Below, piece after piece: positions 45,427 through 53,723 of a stretch of DNA of 64,000 bases. Each line of letters begins with the position of its first letter. Within the stretch, counting starts at the first letter, position 1. Source of the DNA: Pseudomonas japonica (GTDB lineage Bacteria; Pseudomonadota; Gammaproteobacteria; Pseudomonadales; Pseudomonadaceae); the NCBI RefSeq assembly GCF_013522925.1, contig NZ_JAAMQU010000012.1:146541-210540 (forward strand). Direction: 5' to 3'. The position numbers and the translations under genes were made by a program. The notes beneath the pieces are model-generated. The model saw only the letters and a program-made list of their open reading frames with translations, did no database searches and was not told the origin of the DNA.

Positions 45427-48400
45427 TCAGGCCAGAGGCTTGGGCTCCTTGTTCTGCGCTTCGGTTTCCTCGACCGTACCAGCCACTTCTTCAGCGCTTT
45501 GCACGTTTTCATCGATTACCGGAGCTGGCACTGGCTCGCTGGCGGCTTCAGGCTCGGCCTGAGGCGCCGTAGCGGGAGCCGTAGCGGGTGCCGTAGCGGG
45601 CTCTGCTGCCGGCGTTGCTTGAGCAGCGGTCGCGGTTTCGGTTTCGGTTTCGGCTGCTGGCGCAGGCTCGACCACTACCGGTGCCGATACTTCAACTTCA
45701 ACCGGTGCTTCGGCCTGGGCCAGCGCATTGGCGTTGGCCAGCTGCGCGGCTTCTTCGGCTTCACGAGCAGCCGCAGCGGCCAGTTCGGCTTCGCGCTTGC
45801 GACGGCGCACTTCACGCGGGTCATTCGGCGCGCGGCCATTGGACAGCACCACCGGAGCCGGGGCAGGCGCTTCGACTACAGGCGCTTCGGCGGCAGGGGT
45901 AGCCTCAGTGAAGGCTTCTGGCGCAGCCGGGGCCTGGACAGGCGCTACATGCACGGGTTCGTCAGCGACTGGCGGCACAGGCAGTTCAGCCGCTTCGGTC
46001 GCCGTTGGCACCTCTACGTGTTGAACCGGTTGCTCCACAATCGGTGCTGCCTCTGCCTCAGGAAGCGGCTCGGGCGCCGTTTCAACAGCGGCTTCGACCG
46101 CAGGTGCTTCTACCAGGCGCTCCAACGGCTCAGGCACGATGGACGCTGCCTGTTCGGTCGGGGTGGCAACGATTTCCGGGGCAGCTGTTGCGGCTTCCGG
46201 TGCAACGCTGGCGGTGGCTTGTTCGGCCTGGTGATGGGCCTGGGCCTCGGCCGCCTGGCTGATCACGCCCTCCACAACCACGGCTGCCGCAACTGCGGCG
46301 GTAACACCGGTGGCTTCGTTGGTTTCGGTCGATGCCGAGGTTTCGTTGCCTTCGGCGTCGTCGCCTTCACCGCCGATCAGTTCGCCGTTGGCGTCACGCT
46401 GACGCTCACGGCGGTTGCTACGGCGGCGCTGGCCACGCGAACGGCGGCGCGGACGCTCACCGTCGTTGCCTTCCTGGTTGTCGTCTTGCAGTTCTTCGTT
46501 CAATACCGCGTCTTCGGCCGTAGTCGGCTCCTGAGCAGGTTGCTCCTCACGGGCAGGGCGCGGTTGGCGCTCTTCACGTGGGGCGCGTTCCTCACGTGGG
46601 GCACGCTCTTCACGTGGCGCACGTTCTTCACGTGGCGCACGTTCTTCGCGCGGGGCGCGTTCTTCACGCGGTTCACGCAGTTCGCGTGGGGCGCGTTCTT
46701 CGCGAGCGGGGCGTTCGGCGCGTTCTTCACGGGCCGGGCGCTCTTCACGAGGTGCAGCTGGTGCGTCCAGGGCTTCGCGAAGCTCACGTACCGGGCGATC
46801 TTCGCGCGGGCGGCGATCCTCACGCGGGGCGCGTGCTTCGCGTGGCGGGCGGGCCGGGCGCTCTTCGCGCGCTACGGCAGGGGTATCTTCACGCAGTTCG
46901 CGCGGTGCGCGTTCCTCACGGGGGGCGCGTTCTTCACGTGGTGCACGCTCCTCGCGTGGCTTGCGCTCTTCGTCGCGGCGGCCGTTGCGGTTGCGGCTCT
47001 GCTGGCGCCCGTTACGGCGCTCTTCGTTACGCCCGCCACGCTCGGTAGCAGGCTTGGGCGCGGCAACGGCGGCTACCGGGGCAGCAGGCTCCTCCTTGCC
47101 AGCGAACAGGCTTACCAACGACTTCACCAGGCCCTTGAACAGGCTCGGTTCGGCGGTGGCCGGCGCAGTGCTTGGCTGAGGTGCCACAGCCGCAGCCGCA
47201 GGGGCGGGCTCTTCGCTGGCTGGCATCGGCGCGTTGGCACGGGCTGGGGCGGTTTTGACTGCAGCTTCCTGGCGAACGAGGGTGCGGGTAGCGGCAACCG
47301 GTTGCACTTCCTCGGTTTCGGCGGCGGCAATCTCGTAGCTCGACTGCGCGTTCAGCACTTCCGGGTTGTCGTCACGCAGGCGCTGCACTTCAAAGTGCGG
47401 CGTTTCGAGGTGATCGTTCGGCAGGATGATGATCCGGGCACGGGTGCGCAGTTCGATCTTGGTGATCGAGTTGCGTTTTTCGTTGAGCAGGAAGGCCGCC
47501 ACCGGGATCGGCACCTGGGCACGTACTTCGGCGGTGCGGTCCTTGAGGGCTTCTTCCTCGATCAGGCGCAGGATGGCCAGGGACAGCGATTCCACGTCGC
47601 GGATGATGCCGGTACCGCTGCACCGTGGGCAAACGATGCCGCTGCTTTCACCCAGGGAAGGGCGCAGGCGCTGGCGGGACATTTCCAGCAGGCCGAAACG
47701 GGAGATGCGGCCTACCTGAACGCGCGCGCGGTCGGCTTCGAGGCATTCGCGTACACGCTCTTCAACGGCGCGCTGGTTCTTGGCCGGGGTCATGTCGATG
47801 AAGTCGATGACGATCAGGCCGCCGATATCACGCAGGCGCAGCTGGCGGGCGATTTCTTCGGCCGCTTCCAGGTTGGTCTGCAGGGCGGTTTCTTCGATAT
47901 CGCTACCCTTGGTCGCGCGAGCGGAGTTGATGTCGATGGACACCAGGGCTTCGGTCGGGTCGATCACGATGGAGCCGCCGGAAGGCAGGTCGACCACGCG
48001 CTGGAAGGCGGTCTCGATCTGGCTTTCGATCTGGAAGCGGTTGAACAACGGCACGCTGTCTTCGTAGAGCTTGATCTTGCTGGCGTACTGCGGCATCACC
48101 TGGCGGATGAAGGTCAGGGCTTCTTCCTGCGCTTCAACGCTGTCGATCAGCACTTCGCCGATGTCCTGGCGCAGGTAATCGCGGATGGCACGGATGATCA
48201 CGTTGCTTTCCTGGTAGATCAGGAAAGGCGCGGAGCGGTCCAGGGAAGCTTCCTTGATCGCGGTCCACAGTTGCAGCAGGTAGTCGAGGTCCCACTGCAT
48301 TTCTTCGCTGCTGCGGCCAAGGCCGGCGGTGCGAACGATCAGGCCCATGTCGGCGGGGGCGACCAGGCCGTTGAGGGCCTCGCGCAGTTCGTTGCGCTCT

Positions 48401-48831
48401 TCACCCTCGATGCGGCGCGAGATGCCACCGGCGCGGGGGTTGTTGGGCATCAGCACCAGATAGCGACCGGCCAGGCTGATGAATGTGGTGAGGGCGGCGC
48501 CCTTGTTGCCACGCTCTTCCTTTTCGACCTGAACGATGACTTCCTGGCCTTCGCTCAATACTTCCTTGATATTGACTCGCCCTTCGGGAGCCTTCTTGAA
48601 GTATTCGCGGGAGATTTCCTTGAGGGGCAGGAAGCCGTGGCGCTCGGAGCCGAAGTCCACGAAGGCGGCTTCGAGGCTGGGCTCGATACGGGTGATGCGG
48701 CCTTTGTAGATGTTGGCCTTTTTCTGCTCGCGCGCGCCGGATTCGATATCCAGGTCATAGAGGCGTTGGCCATCTACCAGGGCTACACGCAACTCTTCGG
48801 GTTGAGTTGCGTTAATCAGCATTCTTTTCAT
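45427..48831 (-). CDS. rne: Ribonuclease E
   Basis: A 1134-residue endoribonuclease, scaffold of the RNA degradosome. The catalytic N-terminal half includes the S1 domain (about residues 35-125), the DNase I-like domain with IVIDFIDM and the zinc-link Cys401 and Cys404 in CPRCSGTG. The C-terminal half is disordered, with an arginine/glutamate tract of repeated REERAP units (about residues 625-765) and an Ala/Pro/Glu-rich tail. The start at 48831 reads MKRMLINATQPEE; the methionine three codons later (48822) corresponds to the E. coli start. A long leader of about 750 bases precedes it. Confidence 0.97.
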   Translation of the reverse strand: MKRMLINATQPEELRVALVDGQRLYDLDIESGAREQKKANIYKGRITRIEPSLEAAFVDFGSERHGFLPLKEISREYFKKAPEGRVNIKEVLSEGQEVIVQVEKEERGNKGAALTTFISLAGRYLVLMPNNPRAGGISRRIEGEERNELREALNGLVAPADMGLIVRTAGLGRSSEEMQWDLDYLLQLWTAIKEASLDRSAPFLIYQESNVIIRAIRDYLRQDIGEVLIDSVEAQEEALTFIRQVMPQYASKIKLYEDSVPLFNRFQIESQIETAFQRVVDLPSGGSIVIDPTEALVSIDINSARATKGSDIEETALQTNLEAAEEIARQLRLRDIGGLIVIDFIDMTPAKNQRAVEERVRECLEADRARVQVGRISRFGLLEMSRQRLRPSLGESSGIVCPRCSGTGIIRDVESLSLAILRLIEEEALKDRTAEVRAQVPIPVAAFLLNEKRNSITKIELRTRARIIILPNDHLETPHFEVQRLRDDNPEVLNAQSSYEIAAAETEEVQPVAATRTLVRQEAAVKTAPARANAPMPASEEPAPAAAAVAPQPSTAPATAEPSLFKGLVKSLVSLFAGKEEPAAPVAAVAAPKPATERGGRNEERRNGRQQSRNRNGRRDEERKPREERAPREERAPREERAPRELREDTPAVAREERPARPPREARAPREDRRPREDRPVRELREALDAPAAPREERPAREERAERPAREERAPRELREPREERAPREERAPREERAPREERAPREERAPREERQPRPAREEQPAQEPTTAEDAVLNEELQDDNQEGNDGERPRRRSRGQRRRSNRRERQRDANGELIGGEGDDAEGNETSASTETNEATGVTAAVAAAVVVEGVISQAAEAQAHHQAEQATASVAPEAATAAPEIVATPTEQAASIVPEPLERLVEAPAVEAAVETAPEPLPEAEAAPIVEQPVQHVEVPTATEAAELPVPPVADEPVHVAPVQAPAAPEAFTEATPAAEAPVVEAPAPAPVVLSNGRAPNDPREVRRRKREAELAAAAAREAEEAAQLANANALAQAEAPVEVEVSAPVVVEPAPAAETETETATAAQATPAAEPATAPATAPATAPQAEPEAASEPVPAPVIDENVQSAEEVAGTVEETEAQNKEPKPLA
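46550..46960 (-). repeat. In-frame REERAP repeat tract in rne
   Basis: The coding strand repeats an 18-base unit specifying R-E-E-R-A-P, with copies in tandem near 46570-46690 and degenerate copies outside. On the plus strand it appears as TTCACGTGGGGCGCG-type units. It lies in the disordered arginine-rich RNA-binding region of RNase E and can vary in copy number by slippage. Confidence 0.85.
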
Positions 48832-49597
48832 GTAGTACCGTCGGTTTCCGGGCTGCCGGAAACGGCGTTCGGCACACACGACTTCTCACGGTCGGTGTTC
48901 AGGTGCGAGAGAGGCCTGAGGGGGCTTCCCTGCCAGCGCTCAGGCTTTTTGCCTGTGTCATGGCGCCGCGTCCTGCCTTTGTGTGGTGTCAAAAGCACTC
49001 AGTCAGGAGGAGGAATCGGGTAGTGCGTCGTGGACGCCCTCGAGGGCATCTGGGCCGGCCGTGCCGCGGGCCAGTTCTGGCCAGGCCCGTACGGAAAGTA
49101 CCCGTATGAACGCTGACACTCTGGCTGCCACTGGCGGGCTCGGTGCCACACGGCACGCTACCTGTGCATCTCCACCCTACACGTATCCCTGATAATTCGG
49201 GTGCTGCCGCGCGCTGAATCCGCAACGGGTTGGCATTTATCACGACGCCGGTTGGCTGTCGCACGCTAAAAAAATCAAGGCTTGTATTTCCGAAGCCTGC
49301 ACCATTGCCCGATAAAACGGCTGCGCTCGTATATAAGCCGCAGGATTCGAACACCCAGGGCACGATAAGACCGCCCTGTTGGATTCAACTCGTTCTTGCC
49401 AGGCTGCGCCTTGTGCGAACCGTAGGTTCGTCGCGCGGTGTAAGCCCCGTCGGACGGCCTCGCGTCCTCGGTGAACATCTGGGTAAGCGGCGGTCGTTTA
49501 CCGTCTGTCACTCCCCGGCCGCTTATGGCGGCGCTCGGGACTATAGCAGCAAACATTAAGTGCTTCAAATGGCTGAAAAATTGATATTATCCGCGCC
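48832..49597. other. Long rne leader and divergent rne/rluC region
   Basis: 766 bases with no supported protein gene. The right end carries the rluC promoter. The rest is probably the rne 5' untranslated region, with several hairpins (for example GTACGGAAAGTAC near 49090 and GGTGCCACACGGCACGC near 49140). RNase E controls its own mRNA through its leader in enterobacteria, and a distinct conserved leader RNA (rne-II) has been described for Pseudomonas; I cannot verify a match by eye. Confidence 0.5.
49582..49590 (+). promoter_or_regulatory. Extended -10 promoter of rluC, leaderless transcript
   Basis: TGATATTAT is an extended -10 element (TGn plus TATTAT at 49585-49590). The expected start seven bases later is 49597, next to the rluC ATG at 49598, and no ribosome site precedes that ATG. 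The mRNA should therefore be leaderless. The -35 region is poor, as expected for an extended -10 promoter. Confidence 0.55.
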
Positions 49598-50554
49598 ATG
49601 ACCACGACCTCTCCTCCAACTTCGGGCGTTCAGTTGCTTGAAGTTGCGCCGGAACTTGCCGGCCAACGCATCGACAATTTTCTTATCACGGCGCTCAAGG
49701 GCGTACCTCGCACGCTGGTTTATCGCATCCTGCGCAAGGGCGAAGTACGCGTCAATAAAGGCCGTATCAAGCCCGAATACAAGCTGCAGGCCGGCGATAT
49801 CGTGCGTGTGCCGCCGCTCCGGCTGCCCGAGCGTGACGCCCCGGTGCCAGTTGCCCAGGGGCTGCTGCAGCGCCTCGAGGCCGCCATCGTGCACGAAGAC
49901 AAGGGCCTGATCATCCTCAACAAGCCTGCCGGCATTGCCGTTCATGGCGGCAGCGGGCTCAGCTTCGGGGTAATCGAGGCCTTCCGTCAGCTGCGCCCGG
50001 ACGCCAAGGAGCTCGAACTGGTGCACCGGCTGGACCGGGACACCTCCGGGCTGCTGATGATCGCCAAGAAGCGCAGCATGTTGCGCCATCTGCACGAGGC
50101 GCTGCGCGGCGATGGCGTGGACAAGCGCTACATGGCGCTGGTGCGCGGCCACTGGCCTACCAGCAAGAAGCAAGTGAATGCGCCGTTGCTCAAAAGCAAC
50201 CTGCGCTCCGGCGAGCGCATGGTGGAGGTCAATCCCGAGGGCAAGGAGGCCTTGACGTTGTTCAAGGTGCTGCGCCGCTTCGGCGAATTCGCTACGTTAG
50301 TGGAGGCGCGGCCGGTGACCGGGCGCACTCACCAGATTCGCGTGCACGCGCTGCATGCCGGCCACTGCATCGCCGGGGACGCCAAATACGGCGACGAGGA
50401 TTTCACCCGGGAATTGCGCGATCTGGGCGGCAAGCGGCTGTTCCTGCATGCCTATGCGCTGTCTCTGACCCTTCCTGATGGCAGCCGCCTGGACGTACAA
50501 GCCCCCGTGGACGAGTTGTGGGCCGCCGCGGTGGAGCGCCTGGCCAGTGCCTGA
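49598..50554 (+). CDS. rluC: 23S rRNA pseudouridine(955/2504/2580) synthase RluC
   Basis: A 318-residue RluA-family synthase. An N-terminal S4 RNA-binding domain (about residues 20-75, AGQRIDNFLITALKGVPRTL) precedes the catalytic domain with HRLDRDTSGLLM, whose Asp is the catalytic nucleophile, and GRTHQIRVH. It isomerises three uridines in 23S rRNA. It is divergent from rne and followed, with an eight-base overlap, by the HAD phosphatase. Confidence 0.96.
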   Translation: MTTTSPPTSGVQLLEVAPELAGQRIDNFLITALKGVPRTLVYRILRKGEVRVNKGRIKPEYKLQAGDIVRVPPLRLPERDAPVPVAQGLLQRLEAAIVHEDKGLIILNKPAGIAVHGGSGLSFGVIEAFRQLRPDAKELELVHRLDRDTSGLLMIAKKRSMLRHLHEALRGDGVDKRYMALVRGHWPTSKKQVNAPLLKSNLRSGERMVEVNPEGKEALTLFKVLRRFGEFATLVEARPVTGRTHQIRVHALHAGHCIAGDAKYGDEDFTRELRDLGGKRLFLHAYALSLTLPDGSRLDVQAPVDELWAAAVERLASA

Positions 50555-51224
50555 TTACGATCTGCTGATTTTCGATTGGGATGGAACGCTAGCTGATTCC
50601 ATTGGCCGCATCGTCGATGCCATGCAGCATGCGGCCGTCGCCTGCGGGCTCTTGCCGCGAGACGCCACGCAGGTCAAAGGCATCATCGGGCTGGGGCTGC
50701 CGGAGGCGATTCAGGCCTTGTATCCCCGCCTTGGCGAGGCTGAAGTGCTCGCCTTTCGCGATCAATATGCCCAACGTTACATTGCCCTCGAAGCCTCCCC
50801 GTCGCCGCTCTTTCCCGGGGTGGCTGAGGGGCTGGAACTGTTTCGGCAGGCGGGCTACCGGCTGGCCGTGGCCACAGGGAAGGCGCGCCGCGGCCTTGAC
50901 CGGGTATTGAAGGGGCATTCGCTGGAGAGCTTCTTCGACATTACCCGGGCAGCCGACGAAACGCGAAGCAAGCCCCACCCGCTGATGCTCGAAGAAATCC
51001 TCACTTACTGCGGCGTGCGGCCTGAGCGTGCGTTGATGATCGGCGACTCGGCATTCGACCTGCAGATGGCTCGCAACGCGGGTATGCCGTGTGTCGCGGT
51101 AGGCTATGGCGCCATCGAGCTCGATGCGCTGATGGCGTACGAACCGGTGCTGGCCGTGGAACGCTTTGCTCAATTGACCGCCTGGCTGAGCCCTGGCGAA
51201 CCCTTGTCCTCGAAAGGTGAATGA
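50547..51224 (+). CDS. HAD family hydrolase, phosphoglycolate phosphatase-like
   Basis: A 225-residue HAD subfamily IA protein with a cap domain. Motif I is IFDWDGTLADS, motif II the VATGKARRG segment, motif III Lys in RSKPHPLML, and motif IV MIGDSAFD. The GTG start at 50547 overlaps the rluC end and gives MPDYDLLIFDWDGT. It dephosphorylates a small phosphometabolite; the substrate is not predictable. It lies in the conserved rluC-HAD-sppA run. Confidence 0.93.
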   Translation: MPDYDLLIFDWDGTLADSIGRIVDAMQHAAVACGLLPRDATQVKGIIGLGLPEAIQALYPRLGEAEVLAFRDQYAQRYIALEASPSPLFPGVAEGLELFRQAGYRLAVATGKARRGLDRVLKGHSLESFFDITRAADETRSKPHPLMLEEILTYCGVRPERALMIGDSAFDLQMARNAGMPCVAVGYGAIELDALMAYEPVLAVERFAQLTAWLSPGEPLSSKGE

Positions 51225-51228
51225 ACGG

Positions 51229-52227
51229 ATGTCAGACCAATGGAAAGCGCCCTCCGCCGAAGAAGAGCCGGGCCCTCGCAGTTCCGACGACCGTAGCTGG
51301 AAGCTGCTGGAGAAAACCCTGCTCGCCAGTGTGCAGGAACAGCGGCGCGCCAGGCGCTGGGGTATCTTCTTCAAAAGCCTGACCTTCCTTTATTTGCTGG
51401 GCATGCTGTTTCTTTTCTCGCCGCTCGCCAAGCTGGAGAAAAGCGCCGGTACCGCCAGCAGTTACACCGCACTGATCGACATCAAGGGCATGATCGCCGA
51501 CAAGGAAGACGCCAGCGCTGACAACATCGTGACCAGCCTGCGCGCTGCCTTTGAAGACTCGAAGGTGAAAGGCGTGGTGCTGCGCATCAACAGCCCGGGC
51601 GGCAGCCCTGTGCAAAGCGGCTACGTGTACGACGAAATCCGCCGGTTGCGTGGCTTGCACCCTGATATCAAGGTGTACGCGGTGATCGCTGACCTCGGTG
51701 CATCCGGGGCCTATTACATTGCCAGCGCCGCGGACGAAATCTATGCCGACAAGGCAAGCCTGGTGGGTTCCATCGGCGTTACGGCGGCGGGCTATGGCTT
51801 TGTTGGCACCATGGAGAAGCTCGGCGTGGAGCGCCGGCCGTACAGCTCCGGCGAGCATAAAGCCTTCCTCGATCCCTTCCAGCCGGCCAAGGAGTCGGAG
51901 ACCCGCTTCTGGCAGGGCGTGCTGGATACCACCCATCGGCAGTTCATCGCTCAGGTGAAGGCCGGGCGGGGCGACCGCCTGAAAGACAAGGATCACCCGG
52001 AACTGTTCTCAGGGCTGATCTGGTCCGGCGAACAGGCACTGGAACTGGGGCTGATCGACGGCCTGGCCAGCAGCAGCTACGTGGCGCGGGAAATCGTACA
52101 CGCCAAGGACCTGGTGGACTTCACCGTCGAAGAATCCCCGCTGGACCGTTTCTCGAAAAAGCTCGGCGCCAGCGTGGCCAGCGAGATGGCCCTCTGGATG
52201 GGCTTCGCCGGCCCGACGCTTCGCTAG
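51229..52227 (+). CDS. sppA: S49 family signal peptide peptidase (SppA-like)
   Basis: A 332-residue membrane protease with one N-terminal helix (about residues 48-66, FLYLLGMLFLFSPLA). The catalytic domain has LRINSPGGSPVQSG, the nucleophile motif LGASGAYYIASAADEI and ASLVGSIGV. It is the short, single-domain SppA that cleaves remnant signal peptides after secretion. The ATG at 51229 is preferred by similarity to MSDxWKAP starts; an upstream ATG at 51217 adds four residues. An array of short repeats follows. Confidence 0.92.
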   Translation: MSDQWKAPSAEEEPGPRSSDDRSWKLLEKTLLASVQEQRRARRWGIFFKSLTFLYLLGMLFLFSPLAKLEKSAGTASSYTALIDIKGMIADKEDASADNIVTSLRAAFEDSKVKGVVLRINSPGGSPVQSGYVYDEIRRLRGLHPDIKVYAVIADLGASGAYYIASAADEIYADKASLVGSIGVTAAGYGFVGTMEKLGVERRPYSSGEHKAFLDPFQPAKESETRFWQGVLDTTHRQFIAQVKAGRGDRLKDKDHPELFSGLIWSGEQALELGLIDGLASSSYVAREIVHAKDLVDFTVEESPLDRFSKKLGASVASEMALWMGFAGPTLR

Positions 52228-52245
52228 CCGTAAGCGGCAAGCTTT

Positions 52246-52308
52246 AAGCTGCAAGCCGCAAGCCGCAAGCTGAACGCAGCATGCTTGTAGCTTGTAGCTT
52301 GTAGCTTG
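52246..52308. repeat. Short heptamer repeat array with inverted halves
   Basis: Copies of AAGCCGC/AAGCTGC at 52246-52272 are followed by copies of AGCTTGT at 52283-52308. The second half is close to the inverse complement of the first, so the region can fold into a long imperfect hairpin between the sppA and maf stops. It may be a transcription end or a simple expanding repeat. Confidence 0.7.
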
Positions 52309-52887
52309 TTAAGGCACCACCACCCCAGCCTGCGCCAGCATCGCCACCAGGCGGATCAGCGGCAGGCCAACCAGGCTGGTGGCGTCCGGCCCTTCGGTGC
52401 TTTCGAACAGGCTCACGCCAAGGCCCTCTGCCTTGAAGCTGCCGGCGCAATCGTAGGGTTGCTCGGCCTGGAGGTAGCGGGTAAGGGCGCTTCGGTCCAG
52501 CTGGCGCATGTTGACCGAGAACGGCACCACGTCCACCTGGCATTGGCCGGTATGGCTATCGAGCAGGGCCAGGCCGGTCAGGAAGGTCACTCGCCGGCCG
52601 CTGGCGGCGGTCAGTTGTTCCAGTGCCTGTTCAAAACCGCCCGGCTTGCCCAGTATCCGGTCACCCAGTACGGCCACCTGATCGGAGCCGATGATCAGGT
52701 GTGCGGGGTGTCGCGTGGCTAGCGCCCTGGCCTTGGCCTCGGCCAGCCGCCGCACCAGCTCGCGAGCAGGCTCGCCGTCCAGGCGCCGTTCGTCGAGGTT
52801 GGGTGCCTCGCTCTCGAAAGGCAGGCCCAGGCGGCTCAGCAGGGCGTGTCGGTAGGTGGAGCTGGACGCCAGAATCAATGGCCGCAC
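52309..52887 (-). CDS. Maf family nucleotide pyrophosphatase (YceF type)
   Basis: A 192-residue Maf/Ham1-like protein with the N-terminal LILASSSTYRHALLSRL motif and LIIGSDQVAVLG; the C-terminal segment CAGSFKAEGLG is the YceF-type substrate loop (7-methyl-GTP specificity in E. coli). It hydrolyses modified nucleoside triphosphates. The GTG start at 52887 has GGAGA at about nine bases; the ATG at 52902 would add five residues. It is divergent from yceD. Confidence 0.9.
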   Translation of the reverse strand: MRPLILASSSTYRHALLSRLGLPFESEAPNLDERRLDGEPARELVRRLAEAKARALATRHPAHLIIGSDQVAVLGDRILGKPGGFEQALEQLTAASGRRVTFLTGLALLDSHTGQCQVDVVPFSVNMRQLDRSALTRYLQAEQPYDCAGSFKAEGLGVSLFESTEGPDATSLVGLPLIRLVAMLAQAGVVVP

Positions 52888-52958
52888 GGGTGGTCTCTCC
52901 ATAATAAAGGCCGTGATTCTACGCCTGCGCCGCTGCGCTGCCGATGGCCTAATTTCCT

Positions 52959-52987
52959 TTGACACAGCAAGGGGGCATCCCTAGAAT
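52959..52987 (+). promoter_or_regulatory. Near-consensus sigma-70 promoter of yceD, essentially leaderless
   Basis: TTGACA at 52959-52964, 17-base spacer, TAGAAT at 52982-52987. The start of transcription would be 52994-52996, one to three bases before the yceD ATG at 52997. This is the main promoter of the yceD-rpmF-plsX operon. Confidence 0.8.
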
Positions 52988-52996
52988 GTCGCGCCT

Positions 52997-53524
52997 ATGT
53001 TGAATGACCCGATTCCACCTCACGTTGACCCGCGCAAATTGGCCGATCGCGGCGCTGCCTTAAACGGTAGCCTGCCTCTTGCCAGTTTGGAGAGACTTTG
53101 CGACCTGCTTTCCGATGATGTCGGTACGGTCCAGGGTAAATTCATCTTCGAGCGAGACGAAGATCACACCGTGCTCATGCGCAGTGATCTGAGTGTCGAG
53201 GTCAAGATGGTTTGCCAGCGCTGTCTTGAGCTGGTCACCCTCCCGATCCACAGCGAATGTACATACGCCGTGGTGAAGGAGGGTGCGAATACCCAATCGT
53301 TACCGAAAGGTTATGACGTGCTGGAACTGGGCGAAGGTCCTCTGGACCTGCGGGATGTGATCGAAGAGGAGCTTCTTCTCGCGCTGCCGATCATTCCCGC
53401 TCATCATCCGGAAGAATGCCAGCAGCCGGCGGGTCTCGAAGAGCCCGAGCCGAGCGAGGACGAGGTAACGCGGTCCAACCCGTTCAGTGTATTGGCGCAG
53501 TTAAAGCGTGACCCAAACGTTTAG
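52997..53524 (+). CDS. yceD: YceD family protein (DUF177), 23S rRNA accumulation protein
   Basis: A 175-residue DUF177 protein with CQRCLELVTLPI and a second conserved segment DVIEEELLLALPIIPAH. The E. coli protein is needed for normal 23S rRNA levels and its gene precedes rpmF, as here. No ribosome-binding site is visible and the promoter predicts a leader of one to three bases. Confidence 0.95.
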   Translation: MLNDPIPPHVDPRKLADRGAALNGSLPLASLERLCDLLSDDVGTVQGKFIFERDEDHTVLMRSDLSVEVKMVCQRCLELVTLPIHSECTYAVVKEGANTQSLPKGYDVLELGEGPLDLRDVIEEELLLALPIIPAHHPEECQQPAGLEEPEPSEDEVTRSNPFSVLAQLKRDPNV

Positions 53525-53537
53525 GAGTTAATCAATT

Positions 53538-53720
53538 ATGGCTGTTCAGCAGAACAAAAAATCCCGCTCTGCCCGCGACATGCGCCGTTCGCACGACGCT
53601 CTCGAGCCGAACGCACTGTCCGTTGAAAAAACCACCGGTGAAGTTCACCTGCGCCACCACGTTTCGCCTGAAGGCGTTTACCGTGGCCGCAAAGTGATCG
53701 ACAAGGGCGCTGACGAGTAA
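53538..53720 (+). CDS. rpmF: 50S ribosomal protein L32
   Basis: A 60-residue basic protein beginning AVQQNKKSRSARDMRRSHDA, the bL32 signature. It has no zinc cysteines (C-minus form). TAGGAG precedes the ATG. It is 13 bases after yceD and followed three bases later by plsX. Confidence 0.98.
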   Translation: MAVQQNKKSRSARDMRRSHDALEPNALSVEKTTGEVHLRHHVSPEGVYRGRKVIDKGADE

Positions 53721-53723
53721 TCC

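Noticed and set aside
46570..46690. CRISPR-like regular repeats in rne
   Set aside because: The repeats are in frame, without unique spacers, and encode the REERAP tract of RNase E.
45499..49023. 1174-codon open frame opposite rne
   Set aside because: It mirrors the conserved RNase E gene; composition (long runs of Arg, Gly, Phe) is that of a shadow frame in GC-rich DNA.
52246..52308. Heptamer array as a CRISPR or attachment site
   Set aside because: The unit is seven bases with no spacers; no integrase or insertion boundary lies next to it.
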